Positions 29,221-39,600 of a stretch of DNA of 64,000 bases are shown piece by piece. The stretch lies in contig BPGB01000006.1 of NCBI GenBank assembly GCA_026002815.1, forward strand, positions 1 through 64,000, given 5' to 3'. The translations under genes and the position numbers were made by a program. Every line of letters begins with the position of its first letter. Position 1 is the first letter of the stretch. This DNA comes from Candidatus Woesearchaeota archaeon. Lineage in GTDB: Archaea > Nanobdellota > Nanobdellia > Woesearchaeales > UBA9642. The notes under the pieces are model-generated. The model worked only from the letters and a program-made list of their open reading frames with translations. It ran no database searches and was not told the DNA's origin.

Positions 29221-29601
29221 ATGAGTCTTAATATTGCTGAACAATTTGTAACATTTTGGGGAATACAAGAAGACAAGGGTAACTATGCTGTCGTAAAGAT
29301 TAGCAGTAGTAGAAAAGATAAAAAAACTGAAAAATATGTAAATTCCTCGTGGTATGCTAATTTTGTTGGAAGTGCCTATGAAAAACTTAAAGAATTGGGC
29401 ATTCCAGAAAAAACCAGAATTAAAATTTCTGGTGCTACAATGAAAAAAGAACCTTATCAACAAGATGGTGAAACACTATATCCTAAATTTCCGACTTTGA
29501 CAGTTTTCAACTTTGAACTTTCAGATGAAAAAGTAAAAACTAAAAGAGTTGAAAAGGCTAGTGATGATAACTTTGAATTAGATAATGAAATTCCTTTCTA
29601 G
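29221..29601 (+). CDS. ssb: Single-stranded DNA-binding protein
   Basis: 126 residues. A beta-rich OB-like part (EQFVTFWGIQEDKGNYAVVK, WYANFVGSAYEKLKELGI, RIKISGATMKKE) is followed by a flexible linker and the acidic C-terminal tail DDNFELDNEIPF, the hallmark of SSBs that recruit partners. The divergent OB part is of the phage type. It sits with primase and helicase genes and is followed by a terminator. Confidence 0.8.
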   Translation: MSLNIAEQFVTFWGIQEDKGNYAVVKISSSRKDKKTEKYVNSSWYANFVGSAYEKLKELGIPEKTRIKISGATMKKEPYQQDGETLYPKFPTLTVFNFELSDEKVKTKRVEKASDDNFELDNEIPF

Positions 29602-29626
29602 TATAAAAAAGTAAATTAGAGCAGAG

Positions 29627-29659
29627 AGAGGGAAGTAGCAAAAATACTTCCCTCTTTTT
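29627..29659 (+). terminator. Terminator after ssb, directly before the next ribosome binding site
   Basis: AGAGGGAAGTA (29627-29637) pairs with TACTTCCCTCT (29645-29655), loop of 7, followed by TTTT. AAAGGAG of the primase gene begins right after it and no promoter is visible between, so partial read-through must supply downstream transcription. Confidence 0.82.
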
Positions 29660-29672
29660 AAAGGAGATTTCT

Positions 29673-30521
29673 ATGAAAAATAATTTACTCGAAAAAGCAC
29701 TAGAATATGCAAGCATGGGTTTTTATGTTTTTCCATGTAGGGAAAAAGAAATAATATATGGGGATAAAGTTTTTAAAGTAAAATCCCCATATATTGAAGG
29801 TGGATTTAAAAATAGTACAATTAATGAGAGGGAAATAATTAATTTTTGGAAGAGATTTCCAGAAGCATGTATAGGAATTGCTTGTGGTAAATCAAATTTA
29901 TTTGTAATAGATATTGATATAAAAAATAATCGAGATGGTATTAGAAATTTTATGAAACTTGGCATAGATAAAGAGGGTGCTTTAGAAAGTAGAACACCGA
30001 GTGGGGGATGGCATATTGTCTTTTCTTCTACAAGAAGTACAAGAACAACAACAAATACAAGATTGGGAATAGATACACGAGGTACAGGTGGATATATTAT
30101 TGCTCCACCCTCATATATTTACGATGGAAATTCTAAAAAATATTATCTTGCATTGACAAAGTGGGATAAAATTCCAAGAGAAATAACAGAGGAAGAATTA
30201 ATAAAATTAAATTCTTTAAAAAATTATCAAAAGAAAAAAGAGAACCAAAGATTTTTAAATATAAAAGAAAATTTACCAAAAATTATAAATTCACTTGACA
30301 GAATTAAACATTTATCTGATAATTATCAGGATTGGATTACAATAGGTATGGCACTCTATTCTTTGGGGGATAAAGGTTTAAAATTATGGGATGAATGGAG
30401 TAAAAATTCTATAAAATATCAATCTGGTGTTTGTGAAGAAAAATGGAAAACATTTAATCCAGAAGAAATCAGTTTAGGTACAATTTTCTTTTTAGCAAAT
30501 GAAAGGAGCGAGCATAAATGA
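29673..30521 (+). CDS. Primase-polymerase (Prim-Pol) with PriCT domain
   Basis: 282 residues. Residues 1-180 are a bifunctional primase/polymerase domain: GFYVFPCREKE, FVIDIDIKNNRDG (metal-binding DxD, near 88), SRTPSGGWHIVF, RLGIDTRGTGGYIIAPPSYI. Residues 200-280 are a PriCT-like helical domain (DNYQDWITIGMALYSLGDKG, WDEWSKNS). It makes primers for the family B polymerase. Start overlaps nothing but follows AAAGGAG; stop overlaps the helicase start (ATGA). Confidence 0.88.
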   Translation: MKNNLLEKALEYASMGFYVFPCREKEIIYGDKVFKVKSPYIEGGFKNSTINEREIINFWKRFPEACIGIACGKSNLFVIDIDIKNNRDGIRNFMKLGIDKEGALESRTPSGGWHIVFSSTRSTRTTTNTRLGIDTRGTGGYIIAPPSYIYDGNSKKYYLALTKWDKIPREITEEELIKLNSLKNYQKKKENQRFLNIKENLPKIINSLDRIKHLSDNYQDWITIGMALYSLGDKGLKLWDEWSKNSIKYQSGVCEEKWKTFNPEEISLGTIFFLANERSEHK

Positions 30522-31837
30522 CATTGAATTTTTCGCCAGAGATTGAAGAGAGTCTATTATCATTAATTATAAAGTATCCTGATTTAATGAATTATATATC
30601 TGACCAAGTTTCAGAAGAAGATTTTTATTGGAAACCTTATAGTACATTATTTTCAGTATACTTTTCTTTATATACGGAAGGTAAAAGAATTGATAAAATT
30701 ACCGTTTTAGATGAATTAGAAAGGCGTGGGGAAATATTAAATATCTACAATACTGAAATATCCGAAACAGAACACGGTATAGAATATATTATTAATAAGG
30801 AAGCAGAATTAGAAAATTATGAAACTTATATAAAGATAATAAAAGATAATTCTACAAAAAGAAAAATCTATTATTTATCAAATAGAATAAAAGAAAGAAT
30901 TAATAATTCTACTACAAAAGAAATTATTGAATATATTGATAAAGAATTAAACGATATTAGTATATTATCGGAAACCAGAAATAATAGTATCACACCTGTA
31001 ACAGATATACTTGAAGAAACGATTCAGGAAATTGAAAAGGCAAAAAAAGGAAATCGAGAATATTTAGAAACAGGATTAACAGAATTAGACAAGTTAATTG
31101 GTGGGTTTTTTAATGAGCAATTAGTTATTGTTGCTGGAAGGCAAGGGGAAGGTAAGAGTGCATTGTTGTTAACCTTTGCGATGAATATTGCTACAAATCC
31201 GTTATGGAGTAAAAAAGTAGGAATATTTTCTCTTGAAATGGGAAAAAAGGAATATACTCAAAGGATAATTAGTTTTTTCTCTGGTATTCCTACTTTGCGC
31301 ATTAGATTGGGTAAAATTTTTGATAGAGAAAAAGAACAATACAAAAAAGCAATTGAAACAATTAGAGGACTTGGTATTTTCTTTGATGATAGCCCTTCTC
31401 TTACTATTCCCACTTTGAGGGGAAAGATAAGAAAAATGGTTGAAATGGGTGCTAAAATAATTTTCATTGACCAGTTAGAGCAATTAATCTCATCGAAAGA
31501 AAATGAAAATGAATACATCAGAGTAGACAAATTAACCTACCAATTAAAGGGTTTGGCAAGGGAATTTGGAATACCAATAGTTGTAGCACATCAATTGAAC
31601 AGGTCTATAGAACACAATGAAAGAGAACCAAAACCCTCTGATTTATCACAAGCAGGAGAAAAAGCAACCGATTTGATTTTAATTATTCGGCATAAAAAAG
31701 AAGATGCTGTTATCAAAAGTAGCAGAATTTATTGTGTTAAAAATAGAAGTGGTGCATTGGGATATGTTAATGTAAAATTTATTGGTGAAAGTGTAAAATT
31801 TATTGATGATGAAAATCCACTAGATGATGAAGATTAG
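30518..31837 (+). CDS. dnaB: Replicative DNA helicase, DnaB-like
   Basis: 439 residues. N-terminal domain EIEESLLSLIIKYPDLMNYI and EDFYWKPYSTLFSVYFSLYT; RecA-like core with TGLTELDKLIGGFFNEQLVI, Walker A GRQGEGKSALL near residue 206, FSLEMGKKEYTQRI, Walker B IIFIDQLEQL and VVAHQLNRS with the usual DLSQAGEKATDLILIIRH. A 5'-3' replicative helicase acting with the Prim-Pol upstream. Confidence 0.93.
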   Translation: MTLNFSPEIEESLLSLIIKYPDLMNYISDQVSEEDFYWKPYSTLFSVYFSLYTEGKRIDKITVLDELERRGEILNIYNTEISETEHGIEYIINKEAELENYETYIKIIKDNSTKRKIYYLSNRIKERINNSTTKEIIEYIDKELNDISILSETRNNSITPVTDILEETIQEIEKAKKGNREYLETGLTELDKLIGGFFNEQLVIVAGRQGEGKSALLLTFAMNIATNPLWSKKVGIFSLEMGKKEYTQRIISFFSGIPTLRIRLGKIFDREKEQYKKAIETIRGLGIFFDDSPSLTIPTLRGKIRKMVEMGAKIIFIDQLEQLISSKENENEYIRVDKLTYQLKGLAREFGIPIVVAHQLNRSIEHNEREPKPSDLSQAGEKATDLILIIRHKKEDAVIKSSRIYCVKNRSGALGYVNVKFIGESVKFIDDENPLDDED

Positions 31838-31870
31838 GATTAATTATGAAAAATAACAAGATTTATGTAC

Positions 31871-31899
31871 TTGATTTTTTGTGAAATTTATGGTATAAT
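31871..31899 (+). promoter_or_regulatory. Promoter before the nuclease/polymerase genes
   Basis: TTGATT at 31871-31876 (one or two mismatches) and TATAAT at 31894-31899, spacer 17. The expected start near 31906 is followed by GAAAGGA and ATG 31929. Confidence 0.75.
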
Positions 31900-31928
31900 A
31901 GATTATCTTTATTGAAAGGAATTGATTT

Positions 31929-32735
31929 ATGAGTAAAACAAATTTAAAAATAAAATTAGATTTATCAGAATTTTTATTTTCATTTAGCAGTATCAATACA
32001 TATAAACATTGCCCATACTCTTTTTATTTAATGTATGACAAGAGAGTAAAGAGAGATGGAAATTTTTTTTCTGATTATGGAAATTTTATTCATTCAATAG
32101 TTGAAGCCTATTTTAAAGGGGAATTAGATGTATGGGAAATGTCATCTTATTATAAAAATAATTTTTTTAATAATATAAATTATGACCCACCACCCTTATA
32201 TAATATCTTAAATTCTTATTACAATTCTGGATTAAAATTTTTTGATAATTTTGATTTTGACAAAGACCATTATGAAATCATTAATTCGGAAGAATTTATA
32301 AAAGGTACTATAAAGGATTATAAAATTACCATTAAACCAGACCTAGTTTTTAGGAATAAAGAAACTGGTGAAACAATTATTATTGATTTTAAAACTTCTG
32401 AAATTTATAAAAATAAAAAACTAGATGAAGAGAAATTAGCATCATACAAAGAACAATTATCTATTTATATTTATTTTATTAAGAAATTTCTAAATATAGA
32501 AATTCAAAAGGGTATGCTTTGGTTTATCAGGAGTAATCAGAAAATAACCTTTGAATATGATGAGAAGTACGCTTTGGATGTTTTGAATGAATATGAAAAG
32601 ATTATTAGAAAAATTTATTCCCTTGAAAATATTGAATATAATAATGAAAATGAATTTTATTGCAATTATTTATGTTCGGTAAGAAATAGTTGTCAATATA
32701 AGAAACCTATAAAAGATAAGGTAGAAAATGGATAA
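31929..32735 (+). CDS. RecB/Cas4-type PD-(D/E)XK nuclease
   Basis: 268 residues. CPYSFYLMYDKRVKRDGNFF near residue 29 (first Cys), GNFIHSIVEAYF, then the catalytic core IKPDLVFRN and TIIIDFKTSEIYK (D...DxK) near 137-155, and QLSIYIYFIKKF. The C-terminus CNYLCSVRNSCQYKK supplies three Cys, so four cysteines could bind an Fe-S cluster as in Cas4/AddB enzymes. It precedes the polymerase with 8 bases overlap, which suggests a role in end processing during replication or recombination. Confidence 0.82.
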   Translation: MSKTNLKIKLDLSEFLFSFSSINTYKHCPYSFYLMYDKRVKRDGNFFSDYGNFIHSIVEAYFKGELDVWEMSSYYKNNFFNNINYDPPPLYNILNSYYNSGLKFFDNFDFDKDHYEIINSEEFIKGTIKDYKITIKPDLVFRNKETGETIIIDFKTSEIYKNKKLDEEKLASYKEQLSIYIYFIKKFLNIEIQKGMLWFIRSNQKITFEYDEKYALDVLNEYEKIIRKIYSLENIEYNNENEFYCNYLCSVRNSCQYKKPIKDKVENG

Positions 32736-35400
32736 AAAAGATTACTGCTATGATGTAGAAGTATTTAAAAATTTCCTATGTTTTACTTTTGTTAACATTG
32801 AGGATGAAAATGAAATTTACACTTTTTCTATATCATGGCAATATGGTATAGACCAAAAAGATGAATTAATAGATTTTATAGAAAATAAAGTAAATCATCT
32901 TATTGGATATAATAATCTTTTTTATGATAGAGAAATTTTATATGAAGTTATAACATATAACAAGAGCAAAGATATTAATTTACATATTTATAACTTTTCT
33001 CAAAATATCATATCAAATAACAGGAATGTTCTTTTTAGTCCCAATAGAAAACTTGCATGGAAAGATATTGACCTTATGAGGATTCCAGCATTTGATAAAT
33101 TGGGAATTTCTCTTAAGGCTGTATCTGTTTCTTTAAAGTGGCACAAGATTCAAGACCTTCCATTACCCTATGATAAACCTATTAAAAAGGAAGAAATAGA
33201 AACAATTATTCAATATAATATTAATGATGTATTAATTACAAGGGAATTGTATAAAAAATTATATCCTCAAATTGAATTAAGAATAAAGTTATCAGAATTA
33301 TTTAATGTAGATTTATTGAATGCAAGTGATAGCAAAATTGGAAATGTTATATTAGAAGATTACTATAAAAAACAAGAACCAGACTTTAACATTCATAAAA
33401 AAACAAACAAGGATGTAAAATTTTTTTGGCTTTCAGAATGTATTAGTGATAAAGTAAAATTCAAAACAGAGAAATTGAATAATCTTTTATTAAAACTAAG
33501 AGAAACAATATTAGTAAAAGAAAATAAATACAAATATAAAGAAAAAATAACTTTTGCTGGAATTACTTATGAGTTGGGTATAGGTGGATTACATTCAGAA
33601 GATAATCCAGCAAAGTTTGTTTCATCTGAAAACTATAAAATCATTGATGCAGATGTTACAAGTTATTATCCTAATATTATATTAAACGAAAAGGTCTATC
33701 CCTCTCATCTTTCAGAAACATTTTTAGATATTTTAAGGAAGATGACAGAAGAAAGAGTGAAAGCAAAAAAAGAAAAAGATAAACTAAAAGCAGATGCTTT
33801 AAAAATTTCCATTAATTCTATATTTGGAAAAATGGGAAGTGAATTATTTTATCTTTACGACCCAAAAGGATTAATTAAAGTTACTGTAAATGGTCAATTA
33901 TTTTTACTAATGCTAATTGAAGAATTACACCTGAACGACATACCAGTTATTTCAGCAAATACCGATGGCATTGTTTCTTATGTTAATAAGGATAAGATAG
34001 ATGATTATTATCGAATATGTAAAGAATGGGAAAGCAAGACTAATTTATCCCTAGAATTTACGGAATATAAGTTATATGTTAGAACAGATGTCAACAATTA
34101 TATTACATTAAAGGTAGATGGTGAAGTAAAAGAAAAAGGTAGATTTATGACAGATATTGAAATCAATAAAGCATACAGTTTTCCAGTCGTTTCTGATGCA
34201 CTGTTTTTCTATTACATGAAGGACATTCCTGTAATAGATACTATTAAAAAGGAAAGAGATATACTTAATTTTTGCTTTTCACAAAAAGCGGGAGATAAAT
34301 TTGATTTTGTATATAGAACAGAAGAAGGGAATGATATACCTCTTCAAAAAACAAACAGGTGTTATATCTCTAATGCTGGTGGAAAATTAGTTAAAATAAA
34401 TAGAGAGAATGGAAATGAAATAGGTGTTTATGTTTCAAATTATGTAAGAATTTTGAACGATTACGACAAAAATATTCCATTTGAGGAATATGATGTAAAT
34501 TATGACTTTTATGTGGAAGAAGCCGAAAAGTATATTAGGGAAATAAAAGAAATAGAAGATGAAATTGCTATACAGAAAGAGAAATTATTAGAGGAAAAGA
34601 ATGAAGATGAAGATAATGAATATTCGACAATACCTGAAAATTCAAAAAATTTAAAAATTAAAAATATAGAGTTTGGTAAATCTAAATATTTCTATTCTTA
34701 TGATAAAAATGAAAGTGTAATATATATGGGATTGGCTGGAATAAAATTTATTACACCACAGGTAGCAAAGGAATTATATAAATTATATACCAAAAAATAC
34801 AATAGTTTTTTAGATTTATTAATAGATTTATCAGAATTAAAAATCACAAATAAGCAATTAGAAATTTTGATTTATCTTGACTTTTTTAAAACATTTGGGA
34901 AAAATGGAAAACTTCATAAAGTTTTCAAAGAATTTACAGAGGGAAAGTTTAAATATTCTAAAAATCACAAAGAAGAAACCAGAATAAAGAGATATAAAGA
35001 ATTACTTAATTTTGAAAAATATACAAAAGACACCAGAATACCTATTCTTCAAAATATAATTTTTCAAAAAGAAAATTTAGGAATGGTTTATACATTATTT
35101 GAAGAGTTGGATAAAAGAATAGCTAATTGTCGAAAATGTTGATTTGAGATATACTCCACGAATTGATTTATATTCTCTGAACATATCGGAAAAAGAATTA
35201 CTGTAAAGGTCAATAAAAAATTATTTGAATCACAACCATTGGTTAATGGCGATATAATTTTTGCAAAAAACTTTGAAAAAAGAAAGGCTTATGTATATAA
35301 AAATAATCAATATATTGAAACAGAGCAAGATGAGTGGTGGCTTTCTAATTATGAAAGAATAGAAAATTCATTTGATAGATATATAGGAGATAATGAATGA
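32728..35400 (+). CDS. Family B DNA polymerase, C-terminus frameshifted
   Basis: The intact frame gives 804 residues to TGA 35140-35142. 3'-5' exonuclease: YDVEVFKN (D9/E11), HLIGYNNLFYDREI and INDVLITRELY. Polymerase motifs: IDADVTSYYPNIIL (motif A, about 305), KISINSIFGKMGS (motif B, about 359) and SANTDGIVSYV (motif C, about 409). After the TGA the protein continues in the +1 frame as DLRYTPRIDLYSLNIS (35143-35190) and then in the original frame as GKRITVKVNKKLFESQPLVN to IGDNE and TGA 35398-35400, which overlaps the next ATG. The Cys pair CRKC ahead of it suggests a zinc-ribbon plus OB-like tail. Two compensating indels therefore lie at about 35140 and 35190. Confidence 0.88.
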
Positions 35401-35561
35401 AAAGAAGAAAATCCTTTTTTGAAAATAAATATATTGAAAATTACCTTATAAGAATTGAAAGGCAAGATATATTTGTTAATTATACTCATAAGGGCATAAT
35501 GGAAAGAACTGTCAGGATAGATAATCCGTGTATTTTAACTATTATTATTTCTCCGAACTGA
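35397..35561 (+). CDS. Hypothetical small protein (54 aa)
   Basis: ATG 35397 overlaps the true end of the polymerase gene (ATGA), evidence for translational coupling. Begins MKRRKSFFENKYIENYLIRI and ends IDNPCILTIIISPN, probably a small beta-rich fold. No family. Confidence 0.55.
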   Translation: MKRRKSFFENKYIENYLIRIERQDIFVNYTHKGIMERTVRIDNPCILTIIISPN

Positions 35562-35575
35562 TAAGGAAGGATAAA

Positions 35576-35767
35576 ATGAAAACTTATAAACTTGTTCAAA
35601 AAGTACTAAATTCAGAAAATAATACTATTCAATATAGAATTATTATGACTAATCTAACATGGGAAGAAGCAAAAAAAGCAAGGAAAGAAGTCAAAAATAG
35701 TATAATCGTTCAAGAAAATAGTAATAATTATAATATTCACATGAAAGTAACAAGGCTTGGAGAATAA
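35576..35767 (+). CDS. Hypothetical small protein (63 aa)
   Basis: ATG 35576 with AAGGAAGG ahead. Begins MKTYKLVQKVLNSENNTIQY, then RIIMTNLTWEEAKKARKEVK; likely a beta-alpha fold like small phage proteins of the TWxEA type. It ends one base before the kinase start codon. Confidence 0.6.
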   Translation: MKTYKLVQKVLNSENNTIQYRIIMTNLTWEEAKKARKEVKNSIIVQENSNNYNIHMKVTRLGE

Positions 35768-35768
35768 T

Positions 35769-36332
35769 ATGACCATAAAACTTGTATTACTTATATCTGG
35801 AAAAGCAGGGGTTGGAAAAGATTTTATATCTGATAAAATTATTGAATATTCCAAAAATGTTAATCCAGAAATAAAAATACTAAAAATTGCTTATGCAGAC
35901 TTATTAAAATTCTATCTTTTAAAATATTTTAATTGGGATGGTCAAAAGAATTTAGAAGGGAGAAAATTACTTCAACACATTGGTACAGATGTTATTAGAA
36001 AAAAATATAAAAATTATTGGGTAAAGCATGTTTATAGAACTATAAAAGCCCTCGATAATTTTTTTGATATGGCAATTGTAACAGATTGCAGATTTTATAA
36101 TGAAATTAATTTCTGGAAAGATAAAAATATTCCAATTATTACTTTAAGAATAGATGGTCAAAGTACTTTACTGGATTCTGAATTAAAATCTCATTCTTCT
36201 GAAACAGAACTAGATAATTATAATTTTGATATTTATTATTATAATCATAAAAATAATAATTTGATATTGAAAGAATTTTTGTACGATTTATATTTTAATT
36301 ATATTAGTAAATTCTTATTAACAAAAAATTAA
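35769..36332 (+). CDS. Deoxynucleoside monophosphate kinase-like
   Basis: 187 residues from ATG 35769 with GGAG six bases before; an in-frame TTG lies in that site. P-loop LISGKAGVGKDFISDKI (GxxGxGKD), then ADLLKFYLLKYFNWDGQKNL, RKLLQHIGTDVIR, VTDCRFYNEI and ITLRIDG. This matches phage dNMP kinases (T4 gp1-like). It would convert dNMPs including dTMP to diphosphates for DNA synthesis, between polymerase and RNR genes. Confidence 0.8.
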   Translation: MTIKLVLLISGKAGVGKDFISDKIIEYSKNVNPEIKILKIAYADLLKFYLLKYFNWDGQKNLEGRKLLQHIGTDVIRKKYKNYWVKHVYRTIKALDNFFDMAIVTDCRFYNEINFWKDKNIPIITLRIDGQSTLLDSELKSHSSETELDNYNFDIYYYNHKNNNLILKEFLYDLYFNYISKFLLTKN

Positions 36333-36343
36333 CATAAAATAAC

Positions 36344-36371
36344 TTGACAAAGTTTTAAATAATATTATAAT
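36344..36371 (+). promoter_or_regulatory. Promoter before the RNR region
   Basis: TTGACA at 36344-36349 and TATAAT at 36366-36371, spacer 16. Expected start about 36378. Confidence 0.87.
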
Positions 36372-36379
36372 TAAAAATT

Positions 36380-36393
36380 ATCCTCGAAAGGAT
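36380..36393 (+). promoter_or_regulatory. Leader hairpin that includes the ribosome binding site
   Basis: ATCCT-CGAA-AGGAT folds into a 5-bp stem at the very start of the transcript, with the AAGGAT Shine-Dalgarno in loop and 3' arm. A similar CTCGAAAGGA hairpin occurs at 40937. It may control translation or stabilise the RNA. Confidence 0.6.
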
Positions 36394-36398
36394 TTAAA

Positions 36399-36608
36399 AT
36401 GGAAAATATTATTGGTAATAAAAATCAATTTACGAGTAATCCAGAAGGAAAAAGAGTTACACTTATTTTGATTTATGAAAATCATCGTGAATCTTATAGT
36501 TTACCCCCATTTATAGCAAGAATGATTTTAGAAATGAATAGCAATTTAGACCCAAGACCAATCAGGGCAAAAATTATTTGGGACAATCTTTTAGATAATT
36601 GGCATTAA
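36399..36608 (+). CDS. Hypothetical protein (69 aa)
   Basis: Starts MENIIGNKNQFTSNPEGKRV followed by TLILIYENHRESYSLPPFIA and a helical end (RAKIIWDNLLDNWH). Beta-rich then helical; no family known. First gene behind the 36344 promoter. Confidence 0.6.
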   Translation: MENIIGNKNQFTSNPEGKRVTLILIYENHRESYSLPPFIARMILEMNSNLDPRPIRAKIIWDNLLDNWH

Positions 36609-36628
36609 AAAATTAATAAAAAAATATT

Positions 36629-36652
36629 CTCAATTCTTTTTAATGAATTGGG
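36629..36652 (+). repeat. Hairpin between the small gene and RNR
   Basis: CTCAATTC (36629-36636) pairs with GAATTGGG (36645-36652) with one T-G pair and an 8-base loop. There is no T-run after it, so it is a processing or pausing hairpin and not a standard terminator. Confidence 0.45.
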
Positions 36653-36695
36653 TTAAGTATTTATCATTTATCTTATTTAGAAGGGAGAATGAGTT

Positions 36696-39600
36696 ATGAA
36701 TTTTAGCGATAGTATTATGGAGTTAAGATATTCTTGGAAAAAGCAAGATGGTACACTCGAAACATGGGATGATATTGTTACGAGAGTAGTAGATAATGTT
36801 TTTTCTGTGGTTGATTTTTCAAATAAAAAAGAAGCAACGGATGAATTAAAAAGAATTATGAGGGAAAGAAAATTTATTGCTGGTGGAAGATTCTTGGCAC
36901 AGGCTGGTAGAGAATATCATCAGGTAAACAATTGTCTTGCGGGAGAAACAAGGTTTGTAACAAGGTATGGGTTAAAAACTTTAAAAGAAATGTCAGGAAA
37001 GAAAGTTACTCTTCTTTCAAACAATGGTGTATGGAAAGAAGCAGAGATAAAATCTTTTGGTATTCAGCAACTTTATAAAATCACTTTGTCTCGTGGGAAG
37101 GCTAAAAAAGTTTTCTATGCTACTGCTAATCATCGTTGGTTTATTGGAAAAAGTATATCTAAAAAAGAAAATAGAATTTTGCACAAAGAAGAAAGAAGTA
37201 CTCTTCAATTGAAACATGGAGATATTTTGTATGAAGTATTTGGATATGGAATAAAGAGAAACAATTTATCTTTGAGTGGGATTCAGCATGGGATTGTTTT
37301 TGGAGATGGTTCGAGAGAAAGCGATATAAATAAATTTTCTTCATCTTTTATAAAACTATTTGGAGAAAAAAGAGATTTATCTAAATACTTTGAAGGTCAT
37401 AATAAAATTGAGAAAGAAGATTGTACAATAATATATAACTTACCTAGAAATTATAAAGATTTTCCAGACATATCAAAACTTGATAGAAATTATCTTTATG
37501 GATGGCTTTCTGGATATTTTTCTACTGACGGATGTGTAACAGATACAGGTACAGTTTTATTAGCATCTTCTAATTTGAAGAATCTTGAATTTGTAAAAGA
37601 TGTATGTTCTGTTCTGGGAATAGGATATAATCCAATTAGAGAGCAATTTAGAATATCTAATTTAAATGGTATAAATTCTAAAATTTATTATCTTTCAATT
37701 AATAGAAAATTTTTAGATGATAAATTTTTTATTTTAGAAAAACACAGACAAAGATATTTAATTAATTTATCAGAAAGAAATCTTTATTGGAAAGTAGAAT
37801 CAGTAGAATCTACTGATAGAATAGAAGAAGTATATTGTGCTGTTGTACCAGAAACCCATTCTTTTGTTTTAGAGAATAATATTCTCACTGGTAATTGTTT
37901 CCTTTTGCGTGCAGAGGATACCAGAGAAGGATGGGGGGATTTATTGAGAAAAACGACTCTTGCCTTAATGAGTGGTGGTGGCATAGGTATTGATTATAGT
38001 CAATTAAGACCAGAAGGAAGTCCTTTAAAAAGGAGTGGGGGACATTCGGCGGGAGCATTACCTCTTATGAAAGCGGTAAATGAAGTTGGTAGGGGGGTGA
38101 TGGCTGGTGGAAAAAGGCGTTGCTTGCCAAAGGGTACACTTGTAGATACTGAAATTGGATTAATACCCATTGAAGAAGTTGAAATTGGTACAAAAGTAAA
38201 AACAGTAGCGGGTTATAAGAGAGTTACTGGAAAATTGAATCAAGGCATTCAAAAAACTATCAATATAAATACTGAAATGGGTTTTTTAGAATGTACTCCA
38301 AACCATAGGGTAGCAGTTTTTAATGCTATTGACAAATATATTTTCAAAAGAGCAGATGAATTAAAAGAAAAAGATAAATTGGTTTTCTTTCAAAATATTT
38401 CAGAATTTAAAGAAAACGAAATTAAAATTATCATTAAGGGTAGAAATATAAAGATAGATAATGATATGGCATGGCTTTTGGGATATTTTTTTGAAAATGG
38501 AAAATATTTCAATGCAAACAAAAATAATAAAGAAAAAATTGTAATATCATATTCAAATAATTTTCCCGATATAAAAGAAAGTATAATTAATATAATTGAT
38601 AAATTTAAAGCAAATTATACAATAAATAATTATGAAGATTATTCAGATATAGAAATTTACTCCTCAATTTTAGTAGAATTTTTAAGTCAATTTAAGCAAG
38701 GGGAAAATATAATTATTCCAGAATTTATATTAAGAGGAAGCATTTCCATTCGTTCAAATTTTGTTGCGGGGATTTTTGATGCTGTTGGTCATTTTTTCAT
38801 ACCTATCCTTTTAGCAAGGGCTAATGAAATAAACTTTATTCTTCAAGTCCAAAATATTCTTTCTTCATTGGGTATATCTACTGTATTAAAAAGTAGAAAA
38901 ACAAACAGGGGTTTAGAAGATGTATATGAAATCAAAATAAATAATCAAAAGCAATTATTAAAAGCAGAAAAACTCATATTTAAAAATTCTTTAAAATATA
39001 GACGCCCTCGTTTAAAAATGAAATCTTTCTATACTTTTCCATTTAGTCTTATAGAAAAATCAAACATACCAAAAATTTATTTTAAAAATAAAAATTTTGA
39101 ATATAGTACAGAATATATAGAAAAGATACAAAAAAGAGAATTAGAAATTTTACCTGTTTCCGTTTTATCTATTGAAGAAGGAAGAAATGCAGAAACATGG
39201 GATTTAGAAGTAGAGGGGGAAGAATTTATTACAAACGGTTTTGTTGTCCATAATTCGGCAATATGGGCTGGTTTAGCATGGAATCATGGTGATATAGAAA
39301 ACTTTATTACAATGAAAAACTGGATTCCAGAAGTAAGAAAACTAAAAGAAAAAGATTTTGATTTCCCTGCTACAATGGATATGACTAATATATCCGTCAT
39401 TTTAGATAAAGAATTTTTTAATGCGTATGAAAACGAAAATCATCCCCTTCATCAGAAAGCCCAAAATGTATACTGGAAAGTTATAGAGAGGATGACTAAA
39501 ACTGGTGAACCAGCATTTAGTGTTGATTATGAAAATAAGAACGAATCATTAAGGAATGCCTGTACAGAAATTGTATCAGAGGATGATTCTGATGTATGCT

